A stretch of DNA of 22,487 nucleotides from contig URGF01000018.1 in NCBI GenBank assembly GCA_900547285.1, positions 1 to 22,487 on the forward strand. The letters run 5' to 3'. Source of the DNA: an uncultured Collinsella sp. Its GTDB lineage: Bacteria > Actinomycetota > Coriobacteriia > Coriobacteriales > Coriobacteriaceae. Made by a program: the position numbers and the translations under genes. A model generated the notes under the pieces. The model was not told where the DNA came from. It did not search any database and saw only the letters and a program-made list of their open reading frames with translations. Below are positions 1 to 6,394 of this stretch, in pieces. Position 1 is the stretch's first letter. Each line of letters begins with the position of its first letter.

Positions 1-405
1 GGTAGCGAACGCCAGCAGGCCCTTCATGATACCGGCAGCGGCCAAGGTGCCGAGCATGGGGGCTAAGATGCCCGAGATGAGGTCGATGATCACATCGGTA
101 ACGCCCTTGGGAGCGGCATCGTCGTCATCGGCGTCGACGGCGCCGCCGTCGCTAAAACCGCCGGCCTTGAGAACGGCGTCGTAGACGTCCTCGACGATGT
201 TGCCCACAACAACCTGGTACTGGCCGTTGGCGTGCATGACCTTGATGACGTTGGGCAGCTCGGAGATTGCCTCGTCATTGGCCTTCGACTCGTCCTTGAG
301 CTTAAAACGAACACGGGTAATGCAGTGTGCGACGCATTTGACGTTGGACTTGCCGCCAACCAGCTCTACGATCTGGGCAGCAAGATCGTCGTATTTACCT
401 GCCAT
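1..405 (-). CDS. PTS beta-glucoside-type permease EIIBC(A), N-terminal part (runs off window)
   Basis: Inner-membrane sugar permease that phosphorylates its substrate during uptake. The visible 135 residues hold a complete EIIB domain (about 1-85) with the phosphorylation-site motif HCITRVRF, phospho-cysteine C28. An acidic linker (about 88-98) follows, then the start of the membrane EIIC domain. The ATG at 405 is preceded by a good Shine-Dalgarno (AGAGGAC). The 3' end lies outside the window, so a C-terminal EIIA domain cannot be judged. The LicT-type antiterminator gene lies 118 nt upstream on the same strand, which is the usual arrangement for aryl-beta-glucoside operons. The substrate is inferred from the family and neighbour only; sucrose- or trehalose-type permeases share the EIIB motif. 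Confidence 0.9.
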   Translation of the reverse strand, partial: MAGKYDDLAAQIVELVGGKSNVKCVAHCITRVRFKLKDESKANDEAISELPNVIKVMHANGQYQVVVGNIVEDVYDAVLKAGGFSDGGAVDADDDDAAPKGVTDVIIDLISGILAPMLGTLAAAGIMKGLLAFAT

Positions 406-501
406 GATCTGTCCTCTCTTTTCCAAATTTCGACAAAAATATCCCCTACCGCGAGCCGGTACCTTGCCCGCAGTTAGAAACCAAAAAGAATTGTTGCGAT
501 T

Positions 502-518
502 GCCGCCGGGCTGGCGGC
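502..518 (-). other. Hairpin between licT-like gene and PTS gene
   Basis: The intergenic stretch contains GCCGCC-agccc-GGCGGC, a perfect 6-bp stem just after the antiterminator stop codon. The nearest T-run is about 12 nt further on, so it is not a canonical terminator. It may protect the 3' end or tune expression between the two genes. I saw no second RAT-like sequence in this gap. Confidence 0.4.
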
Positions 519-523
519 TTTAC

Positions 524-1369
524 TCACTCGGTCTGCGAAGCCGATCGCAGACGGTTGATATGCATCATCAGATACAAGAGCTCCTCGTCCGAGCAGCTCT
601 GCTTGAACTCTTTCTCGAACACGCGGTTGATGGCGTACGCACACTGGTAGGCCTCGGGAAAATCGCGGGCGGCCTGCATAAACAGTGAGGAGTTCTCGGT
701 CTGCGTGCAGCTGCCCTTAACAAGGCGGCGAACCAAAAAGCGCAGGTGCGCAAGAAAGCGAATGTAGCAGTACGACGCCGTGTCGAGCGAGCAGCCGAGC
801 TGCTTTTCCACGGAATGGGTTACCTCGTCAAGCACGCGGGTGCTCTTCATGATGAAGTCCATGTCCTTGGCGCGGCCCATGCCGTCGACCTCGGCGTTAA
901 CGATGTGGAGCGCGATGCTCGTGGCCTCGTTCTGACCCAGCTTGGCGCCGGTGTGCTTTTGCACGATGGCGAGCGCGGCCTGACCGATTTCGAGCTCACG
1001 CGGGTAGATGAAAGCCACCTCATGCTCGAGCGGGTTGGGAGCGCTGATCTGGTCGTCGTCGCGCTGAACGGCAAACTGCAGGTGATCTGCCAGGATAAAG
1101 GGCAGGCCACCGGACAGCTTGCAACCAAGCTGCTGGGATGCGAAGCAGGCAATGTCGCTTGCCGCGAGCAGAACGTCGTCGGGAAGTGTGCCGACCATAT
1201 CCTGCAGGCTCTCGGGAACGTTATAGAATTTGCGCTGGATGAGCGACTCATCGGCAAGCTCGTAGGGCATCTCGTGAAAACCGATGCCCTTGCCAAAGAC
1301 AACAACCTCTCGGCCGTCATCGCTGGCGGCGAGAGCAACGTTATTGTTGATCTTCTTTAAAATGAGCAT
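524..1369 (-). CDS. licT: BglG/LicT-family transcriptional antiterminator
   Basis: RNA-binding antiterminator of 281 residues, the usual family length. It has an N-terminal CAT RNA-binding domain (about 1-56, starting MLILKKINNNVALA) and two PTS-regulation domains. PRD1 carries H96 and H155, and PRD2 carries H208 and H270. These four histidines sit almost exactly where B. subtilis LicT has its phosphorylated histidines. Family knowledge: when the sugar is present the PTS no longer phosphorylates PRD1, HPr phosphorylates PRD2, and the dimer binds a RAT hairpin to prevent termination. Its target is probably the PTS operon downstream. A RAT-like sequence lies directly upstream of its own gene, so it is probably autoregulated. 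ATG at 1369 uses the Shine-Dalgarno GAGGAG, which also belongs to the terminator. Confidence 0.93.
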   Translation of the reverse strand: MLILKKINNNVALAASDDGREVVVFGKGIGFHEMPYELADESLIQRKFYNVPESLQDMVGTLPDDVLLAASDIACFASQQLGCKLSGGLPFILADHLQFAVQRDDDQISAPNPLEHEVAFIYPRELEIGQAALAIVQKHTGAKLGQNEATSIALHIVNAEVDGMGRAKDMDFIMKSTRVLDEVTHSVEKQLGCSLDTASYCYIRFLAHLRFLVRRLVKGSCTQTENSSLFMQAARDFPEAYQCAYAINRVFEKEFKQSCSDEELLYLMMHINRLRSASQTE

Positions 1370-1370
1370 G

Positions 1371-1389
1371 AAAAAACTCCTCGGACATC
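1371..1389 (-). terminator. 3' arm and T-run of the LicT-controlled leader terminator, also the licT ribosome binding site
   Basis: On the minus strand the leader reads GATG-t-CC-GAGGAG-TTTTTT-c-ATG. GATG, CC and GAGGAG can pair with CATC, GG and CTCCTC inside the RAT-like element (1438-1453), giving a long-loop terminator followed by six T. GAGGAG lies 7 nt before the licT start, so terminator formation would also hide the ribosome binding site. Confidence 0.65.
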
Positions 1390-1432
1390 GGCGCTAGACG
1401 ACGGGGCGATATTCCTCGTCTTCTATTATGCG

Positions 1433-1461
1433 CAAGTGATGCCTCCAGAGGAGTAACAAAC
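1433..1461 (-). promoter_or_regulatory. RAT-like ribonucleic antiterminator element upstream of licT
   Basis: Minus strand: TTTGTTACTCC-tct-GGAGGCATCACTT. This resembles the family RAT pattern (TTGTTACTG...CAGGCAAAACC) in both halves and in spacing. Its CTCCTC, GG and CATC segments would be needed for the terminator at 1371-1389, so the two structures are mutually exclusive, as in bgl/sac/lic leaders. Confidence 0.7.
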
Positions 1462-1478
1462 TTGTGAGCACGTGGGCG

Positions 1479-1484
1479 ATTGTA
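1479..1484 (-). promoter_or_regulatory. Possible -10 box for the licT leader transcript
   Basis: The minus strand has TACAAT about 20 nt upstream of the RAT-like element, a good position for the start of a leader RNA. The -35 region (near TTACGC) is a poor match, so this is tentative. Confidence 0.35.
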
Positions 1485-1560
1485 GGATGAAACTTGCATG
1501 CAGCGTAAGCCCCATTGGTGCGAAAGTCCGCTGAACGGTAGGAAATCGCCTGTAAACGGC

Positions 1561-1601
1561 AAAACCACCACAAAGGTGCCTGGCCCCTTTGTGGTGGTTT
1601 T
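1561..1601. repeat. Palindromic intergenic repeat, family 1, copy 1 (bidirectional terminator-like)
   Basis: Perfect 16-bp arms AAAACCACCACAAAGG and CCTTTGTGGTGGTTTT enclose a 9-nt loop. It sits 16 bp after the stop of the histidine phosphatase gene. Because each arm ends in a run of A or T, it could terminate transcription in either direction. Related copies are at 2277-2310 and 12830-12869, all in the same orientation. Confidence 0.85.
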
Positions 1602-1617
1602 GGCTGATGCCCCGATG

Positions 1618-2202
1618 TTACTCGCGCGGGGTGCCGTAGGGGTTGTACAAATCTGCAAGAGCAAATGTGCCGGTAGTAGCATCAAAGTCGAGTTCGAGCA
1701 CACAGCAGTTGCCAATGCGGTGCTTCATCTTGAGCGGCTCCACGCCCACGCCGCGCATGACCTGAGCCGCTGCGGCGCCATGGCTCACGCACAACACGCT
1801 CTCATGTCCAGGGCGCTGCATGAACTCGGTGATGGTCGCCATCATACGCTCGCGAAACTCGACTTCGCCCTCGCCGTCATACTGCTTGTAAAAATCGCCG
1901 TACGGCAGGCGCGGATTCAAATCCTCGCTCGCGCCCTCAAATTTGCCAAAGTTCCACTCCTTAAGGCCCTTGACGCGCTCGTAAGGCTGACCGGGGAACG
2001 CAAGCTCAAGCGTGTCGCACGCACGCTCGGACGTCGAACTGTACGCATGGTCAAACGTAAGGCCACGCCCTCGCAGGGTCGCACCGACAGTTTTAGCCTG
2101 CTCGATTCCCAGCTCGGTGAGCGGCGAGTCACACCAGCCCTGCTTGCGACGAAGCAAGTTAAAGAGCGTTTGACCGTGACGCATAAAGTACAGTTTTGAC
2201 AT
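1618..2202 (-). CDS. Histidine phosphatase family protein (phosphoglycerate-mutase-like)
   Basis: Cytoplasmic phosphatase of 194 residues. The catalytic RHG motif is at 8-10 (H9 is the phosphoryl acceptor). Other family residues are visible: R60 in SSTSERA, E82 in the KEWNFGKFEG segment, and the second catalytic histidine H141 in VSHGA. This is the length and layout of GpmB/CobC-like phosphatases. True cofactor-dependent phosphoglycerate mutases are about 230-250 residues, so a general sugar-phosphate or nucleotide phosphatase is more likely than a glycolytic mutase. The substrate cannot be read from the sequence. It appears monocistronic, with a palindromic terminator-like repeat just downstream. 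Confidence 0.88.
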   Translation of the reverse strand: MSKLYFMRHGQTLFNLLRRKQGWCDSPLTELGIEQAKTVGATLRGRGLTFDHAYSSTSERACDTLELAFPGQPYERVKGLKEWNFGKFEGASEDLNPRLPYGDFYKQYDGEGEVEFRERMMATITEFMQRPGHESVLCVSHGAAAAQVMRGVGVEPLKMKHRIGNCCVLELDFDATTGTFALADLYNPYGTPRE

Positions 2203-2276
2203 GAGGCCTCCGTGATCGCAATCGTTTGTCAGCGATTATGACACCTTGAGCTAACTTTAAGTCAAAGCTTTTTTGC

Positions 2277-2310
2277 AAAAACCACCACAAAGATGCCTGT
2301 CCCTTTTTGG
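2277..2310. repeat. Palindromic repeat family 1, copy 2 (one arm degraded)
   Basis: The stretch contains AAAACCACCACAAAG-atgcctgtccc-tttttgg. The left arm and loop match copies 1 and 3. The right arm has decayed to CTTTTTGGCATG, so the palindrome is broken. It lies between the histidine phosphatase start and the moaC-mobB end. Confidence 0.7.
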
Positions 2311-2331
2311 CATGTTATGGCAGCGCAGCGA

Positions 2332-2431
2332 GCCGGTTCCAAGTGCCCCAGGTCGCCCCGAAAGAGGAGCGACGCGTACTTTGGTACGCGAGCGACGGCT
2401 TGAGGGGCGAGATGGGGTGCTTGGGGCCGGC
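2332..2431. repeat. Long imperfect inverted repeat downstream of moaC-mobB
   Basis: Arms 2332-2359 and 2404-2431 pair through TCGCCCC/GGGGCGA, CCAAGTGCCCCA/TGGGGTGCTTGG and GCCGG/CCGGC, separated by 2-nt mismatches. The centre has its own hairpin, CGCGTAC-tttg-GTACGCG (2373-2390). The continuous 12-bp pairing needs two G.U pairs if read as plus-strand RNA and becomes A.C mismatches on the minus strand. There is no T-run. Confidence 0.6.
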
Positions 2432-2444
2432 GCAGCGTCAAGCC

Positions 2445-3746
2445 TTAAAGGTGGTCTTGGATGAGATCGCAGATGGCTCGGGCGTCGTTGATGTTGATGG
2501 CTCGGGTCGCAAAGCCGGCGTCGAAGGCCTGACGCGCCAGGGCTTCGTTGCAGGCAAGGGCCAGCGTGTGACCGTCGACCAGGTCGAGCGAGCTCTTGCC
2601 GCGCAGACGGTCGACACCGGAGCGCGCGACGACGATGTTGTCGAAGCCCTCGGTCTTGTAGCCCTCGATGATCACCACGTCGACATCGTTGTAGCGCGAC
2701 AGCAGCTCGCGCGCGGGCATCTCGTCCTCCTCGCGCGTGTCGGCGTACTCCGCCCAGCGCGTGGCGCAAATGAGCCCCACGTGCTTGGAGCCAGCCTGGT
2801 GATGGCGCCACGTATCCTTAGCGGGAACATCGATATCAAAGCCATGGTGTCCATGATGCTTGAGCGAACCCACACGCAGGCCGCGGCGCGTGAGCTCGGC
2901 GATGACCTTCTCGACGAGCGTGGTCTTGCCCGAGTTTTGGTAGCCGATAAACGCGATCGCGGGGACAGCCGGAGCGGGAGCTGCGGGCGCGATGGCGGCA
3001 GGTGCGTTTGCGGGTGCGTCGCCCGCGGCTCCCACGGCCTCAACAGCAGCGGCCTGACGCTCTGCGCGATCCCACACGCCCGAGCGGCCGCCCTCCTTGT
3101 GCAGCAGGCGCACGTCGACGATCTCCATGCCGCGATCGACGGCCTTGCACATGTCATAGATCGTAAGGCACGCGGCACTCGCGCCGGTCAGGGCCTCCAT
3201 CTCGATGCCGGTCTTGCCCGTCACGCCGGCCGTAACCAGTACGTGAAAGCCAACCTGCCCATCCGTGCGCGCCGGCGCCCAGCCCTCGGGCACGTCCTCG
3301 GCCGGCGTCCCCGCCGGAGCGATGGGCGCAATGTCGCACTTGCTCTTGGTAATGAGCAACGGATGGCACATGGGGATGATGTCGCTCGTGCGCTTGATGG
3401 CCATAATGCCCGCCACGCGCGCGCAGGCAAGCACGTCGCCCTTTTTGGCGCGGTCCTGCAGCACCATGGCCTGCGTCTCGGGATGCATGAGGATGGTGCC
3501 CTCGGCGATGGCAATGCGATGGGTCTCGGCCTTGTCGGACACGTCGACCATGCGAACCTCGCCCTTGGCGTCCACATGCGTCAGCTCGTCGCGACGGGCG
3601 TCGCGGGCGGGCTCGGTGACAGCGCTGGCAGTCGGCTGCGCGGGCACGGCGGCGTTGCCAGCATTCGCTGCAGCCGTGACTTTGTGGGCAGACATCGCGG
3701 CCCTGCGAGCGGCCTTGGTGGCATCGGCGTACCTGCTCTTGGCCAT
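2445..3746 (-). CDS. moaC: Fused MoaC-MobB molybdenum-cofactor biosynthesis protein
   Basis: A 433-residue two-domain protein. An Ala-rich tail (1-52) precedes a MoaC domain (about 54-228) with the conserved segments IPMCHPL, GKTGIEMEALTGAS and YDMCKAVD. MoaC makes cyclic pyranopterin monophosphate from the MoaA product. An Ala/Pro linker (about 231-262) leads to a MobB-like P-loop GTPase domain (264-433). That domain has Walker A GYQNSGKTT (268-276), a His-rich LKHHGHHGFDID segment and VVIIEGYKTEG. MobB assists guanine dinucleotide attachment to molybdopterin. I chose the ATG at 3746 because GGAGGAT precedes it and it starts 4 nt after the moaA stop. MoaC and MobB act at opposite ends of the pathway, so the fusion is notable. 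Confidence 0.92.
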   Translation of the reverse strand: MAKSRYADATKAARRAAMSAHKVTAAANAGNAAVPAQPTASAVTEPARDARRDELTHVDAKGEVRMVDVSDKAETHRIAIAEGTILMHPETQAMVLQDRAKKGDVLACARVAGIMAIKRTSDIIPMCHPLLITKSKCDIAPIAPAGTPAEDVPEGWAPARTDGQVGFHVLVTAGVTGKTGIEMEALTGASAACLTIYDMCKAVDRGMEIVDVRLLHKEGGRSGVWDRAERQAAAVEAVGAAGDAPANAPAAIAPAAPAPAVPAIAFIGYQNSGKTTLVEKVIAELTRRGLRVGSLKHHGHHGFDIDVPAKDTWRHHQAGSKHVGLICATRWAEYADTREEDEMPARELLSRYNDVDVVIIEGYKTEGFDNIVVARSGVDRLRGKSSLDLVDGHTLALACNEALARQAFDAGFATRAININDARAICDLIQDHL

Positions 3747-3750
3747 ATGA

Positions 3751-4806
3751 TCATCCTCCGATTTGGGACATAAATCGTTGCGTGCCCTCAATTATCGCGT
3801 GTTCCTGCGGTTTGTGGGCCACGGCATCGCGCCAAATCGAAAGTACCTGCATATCATCACCACGGCGCAGCGCTTCACGCACCGAATACTCAGCATCGCT
3901 GAACAGGCACGGACGCACGTTGCCATCGGCCGTCAGGCGCAGACGGTTGCAATTCGCGCAAAAATGGTTGGACATGGCGCTAATGAAGCCGACCGTTCCC
4001 GCCGCACCCGGAAAGTGCCAGTAGCGCGCAGGGCCCACGCCGGCAGGAGCGTCGTTGATGTCGAGCGGCTCGAGCTCGGCCAGCCCCGTCGCGGCGACCC
4101 CGGTATTGATGCGCGCCCGCAGTTCGTCGCTCGGCACGGTATCGCTCGCGTCCCACAGCTCGGGATTGAGCGCGGGCGCATGCGGGTCCACAGCGCAATG
4201 CGAGCTCGTACGCTCGTCGCCGATGGGCATGTACTCGATAAAGCGCAGGTGGATGGGGCGGTCGACGGTCAGCCGCGCAAGAGCCGCCACATCCTGGTTG
4301 AGCCGACGCACCACAACGCAGTTGACCTTAACGGGCTCAAAGCCCCAAGCCAGCGCCGCGTCGATGCCGGCCATGGTCTGTTCGAGCCGGCCCAGGCGCG
4401 TGATCTTTCCAAAGAGCGTAGGGTCGAGCGTGTCGAGCGAGATGTTGACGCGATTAAGCCCCGCGTCTTTGAGCTGCGGCGCCAGCTTGGGCAGCAGGGC
4501 GCCGTTGGTGGTAAGCGAGATGTCCTCGATCTGCGGAATCGCGCGGATGTCACGAATAAGTGGGATGATACGGCGGCTGACCAGCGGCTCGCCGCCCGTC
4601 AGGCGTACGCGACGAATGCCCTCCCCCGCCACCAAGCGCACAAAGCGGGCGATTTCCTCGGCGCTGAGCAGCTCGTCGTGCGCGCGGGGCGCCACGCCAT
4701 CGGCTGGCATGCAGTAAATGCAGCGGAAATTGCACTTGTCGGTAACGGCAATGCGCAGGTAGTTGATATCGCGGCCAAAGCCGTCATGTTGCACGCGCCC
4801 GTCCAC
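3751..4806 (-). CDS. moaA: GTP 3',8-cyclase MoaA (radical SAM, molybdenum cofactor)
   Basis: A 351-residue radical SAM enzyme for the first step of molybdenum-cofactor synthesis, converting GTP to 3',8-cyclo-7,8-dihydro-GTP. The N-terminal [4Fe-4S] motif CNFRCIYC uses C25, C29 and C32. The SAM-binding LTGGEPL is at 69-75. The second cluster cysteines are C283, C286 and C300 (FCANCNRLRLTADGNVRPC). The protein ends in the family's C-terminal Gly-Gly, so the reading frame is intact. The start is a GTG at 4806 with Shine-Dalgarno GGGAGGG. The downstream moaC-mobB is 4 nt away, so both are surely one transcript. I did not recognise a Moco riboswitch upstream. Confidence 0.96.
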   Translation of the reverse strand: MDGRVQHDGFGRDINYLRIAVTDKCNFRCIYCMPADGVAPRAHDELLSAEEIARFVRLVAGEGIRRVRLTGGEPLVSRRIIPLIRDIRAIPQIEDISLTTNGALLPKLAPQLKDAGLNRVNISLDTLDPTLFGKITRLGRLEQTMAGIDAALAWGFEPVKVNCVVVRRLNQDVAALARLTVDRPIHLRFIEYMPIGDERTSSHCAVDPHAPALNPELWDASDTVPSDELRARINTGVAATGLAELEPLDINDAPAGVGPARYWHFPGAAGTVGFISAMSNHFCANCNRLRLTADGNVRPCLFSDAEYSVREALRRGDDMQVLSIWRDAVAHKPQEHAIIEGTQRFMSQIGG

Positions 4807-4846
4807 GCAGCCCTCCCCTCACGCGGCGTTTTATTCTTCGGAAAAC

Positions 4847-4852
4847 ATAATA
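4847..4852 (-). promoter_or_regulatory. Possible -10 box of the moaA operon
   Basis: The minus strand reads TATTAT about 40 nt before the moaA GTG. No convincing -35 was seen. Position and composition only. Confidence 0.3.
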
Positions 4853-4938
4853 CCCCACGGGAGAATCATGCCGACACCCGTACGACAGGACAGGTCGCTT
4901 CGAGCAAAACGGACTTTCCAAGCCCATCCTCAACACAG

Positions 4939-5001
4939 ACCATCACAACATTCGATGCTTTTCCCGATTTTGGCAAAAAACGTCGAATGTTGTGATGGTT
5001 T
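4939..5001. repeat. Palindromic repeat family 2, left copy
   Basis: Perfect 16-bp arms ACCATCACAACATTCG and CGAATGTTGTGATGGT enclose a 31-nt inner part containing tttt...aaaaaa that can extend the stem. It is nearly identical to the copy at 6179-6243 (one difference in the inner part), in the same orientation. The two copies bracket the nuclease-like gene. The outer ACCAYCACAA is shared with repeat family 1. Confidence 0.9.
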
Positions 5002-5039
5002 GCCTGCCCACGGCACCCCGCAGAAGGGCCAAAGCGCCC

Positions 5040-6077
5040 CTAAAGGCCGCCGTCCCAGTGCCGAATCACGAATTCTCGCAGGTCGTTCTGCCGCTTTTGG
5101 AACGCTTCGCTTCGGTCGCACTTAAGGCCTATCGCAAGCGCGATGGCGTTCATCGCCCGGTGCAATTGCAGCTGATGGACAAACTGAGTCCCGGTGAGGA
5201 CGATCATCCTAAAGCCCAGCGCGCTCAGTACGGTCATACGCTCCGCATCCGACGCGCTGCGCTGTTTATCAAGATGGTCCGAGCCGTTGTATTCAATCCC
5301 CGTACCACTCGCAGGCGCATATACGTCGATCTCGAAATACCCGGCCTTTGCAAGATATTTGAACTCGTTGGGAACATCGACCCGATGGTTGAGCTCAACC
5401 TTGACGTATCCCAGCCCGCCCTGGGAACGTTTTGCTACGACCATGATTGCGGTGGCCGTCTCCATGGGCGATCGCGCGCCATCGTGCACGCGCTTGAGCA
5501 CGGCGGCCGCGCGTACAGCCCCCTGACGAGATCGGTTCTCATTGCAATAAGCAATCAAGTCGGCAACGGTATACCTCTGCCCCATCTCGATATAATCGCC
5601 TACCGACAGATGATTCATATGGTATCGGGCGCAGATTTCATACCCATATTCCAGCTGCTCGGGCTCGCTCATCCACGAACCCGCTTGGACAAAGCACATG
5701 GCCTCATCAACCACCAGAAGGCCCTCCGCCACCTCGATAAGATGGCCTGGAGGCACCGGCGCCCCAAACACGTGGCACCTAAATCCAGCCGGCGTCGAAC
5801 GCTCAAAATCGAAGTTAACGAGCGTGTCGATATGATCGAGCTCTTCTCGTGGAATACCAAGCGCAACCAGATAGTCGGTAACGATCCCAACTGCCGTTGA
5901 AGCCCTCAGCCCCTTGGCATCGAGTCCCAATTTGGGCAGGCTCGCAGCCGGCTCCGCCTCGCTAGCAGGCGAGTCCTCGTCGTATAGGCTGCTTGCTCGC
6001 GAGAGCGGCTCGGACGGGCGCGCCACGTTGTGGTACAGCCAAGCAGTCTTATGGGACAGGACGATCGGCAGGTCCAT
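5040..6077 (-). CDS. Nuclease-like protein with C-terminal DUF559/Vsr-like domain and possible AbiEi-like N-terminus
   Basis: A 345-residue protein of uncertain function. The C-terminal part (about 200-320) has the pattern of DUF559/very-short-patch-repair-like endonuclease folds. It shows a SPMET helix, then FEIDVY (D251) and GIEYNGSDH (E262, H268), then an R-x-x-x-L-x-x-x-G segment (R280-G288). The usual lysine of PD-(D/E)xK is replaced by N264, so catalysis is uncertain. The N-terminus (LSHKTAWLYHN) resembles proteins with an AbiEi-antitoxin-like region before DUF559. The middle is rich in Cys, Tyr and His and not recognised. The start at 6077 has GGAGG 4 nt upstream. It stands alone, bracketed by two near-identical palindromes. 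It could be an orphan defence or antitoxin-like gene or part of a mobile unit. Confidence 0.7.
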   Translation of the reverse strand: MDLPIVLSHKTAWLYHNVARPSEPLSRASSLYDEDSPASEAEPAASLPKLGLDAKGLRASTAVGIVTDYLVALGIPREELDHIDTLVNFDFERSTPAGFRCHVFGAPVPPGHLIEVAEGLLVVDEAMCFVQAGSWMSEPEQLEYGYEICARYHMNHLSVGDYIEMGQRYTVADLIAYCNENRSRQGAVRAAAVLKRVHDGARSPMETATAIMVVAKRSQGGLGYVKVELNHRVDVPNEFKYLAKAGYFEIDVYAPASGTGIEYNGSDHLDKQRSASDAERMTVLSALGFRMIVLTGTQFVHQLQLHRAMNAIALAIGLKCDRSEAFQKRQNDLREFVIRHWDGGL

Positions 6078-6178
6078 GAGCCCTCCAATGGAGTCGGATA
6101 ACCAACCTTATTCCCCTGCCCACGGGTCCGCACACCTTCGTGCGCAAGAAAGCGATTCCACCCGATCGAGTGGTAGAA

Positions 6179-6243
6179 AAACCATCACAACATTCGATGC
6201 TTTTCCCGATTTTGGCAAAAAACGGCGAATGTTGTGATGGTTT
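6179..6243. repeat. Palindromic repeat family 2, right copy
   Basis: The same 16-bp arms and inner part as 4939-5001, differing by a G for T in the segment before the right arm. It lies about 100 bp upstream of the nuclease-like gene start and about 150 bp before the MATE start. Confidence 0.9.
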
Positions 6244-6323
6244 GAGGCTAGGTGAGGGGCATGGAGGGGTCAAAGCATCGTGCTTGGAGCGTGACTATTT
6301 TCGCCCCGTCGTCATCACAAACC

Positions 6324-6354
6324 TTGACTCTACAATCGTTGTAGGGTTTTCACT
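6324..6354 (+). promoter_or_regulatory. MerR-type promoter with 19-bp spacer and dyad
   Basis: TTGACT (6324-6329) and TTCACT (6349-6354) are separated by 19 bp that contain the perfect dyad CTACAA-tcg-TTGTAG. An overlong 19-bp spacer with a central dyad is the hallmark of MerR-family activated promoters. The MerR gene is the second gene of this transcript. Confidence 0.7.
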
Positions 6355-6394
6355 ACACTGGTAGCTAAACGAACCCAGCCAGAAAGCCCCGCCC

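Larger units (their letters stand above)
6078..6394. other. Gene-free stretch upstream of the MATE gene
   Basis: This 317-nt divergent interval holds the right family-2 palindrome and the MerR-type promoter of the MATE gene. Otherwise I see nothing coding. Confidence 0.6.

Noticed and set aside
406..523. Possible second RAT/terminator before the PTS gene
   Set aside because: Only TAACTGCGGGCAA loosely resembles a RAT 3' half; the 5' half and a matching terminator are missing.
2307..3773. Long plus-strand open frame (488 codons) opposite moaC-mobB
   Set aside because: It is antisense to a clearly recognised protein and has no domain features; such shadows are expected in GC-rich DNA.
4807..4938. 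Possible Moco riboswitch upstream of moaA
   Set aside because: I looked for the conserved Moco aptamer segments and stems on the minus strand and did not find them.
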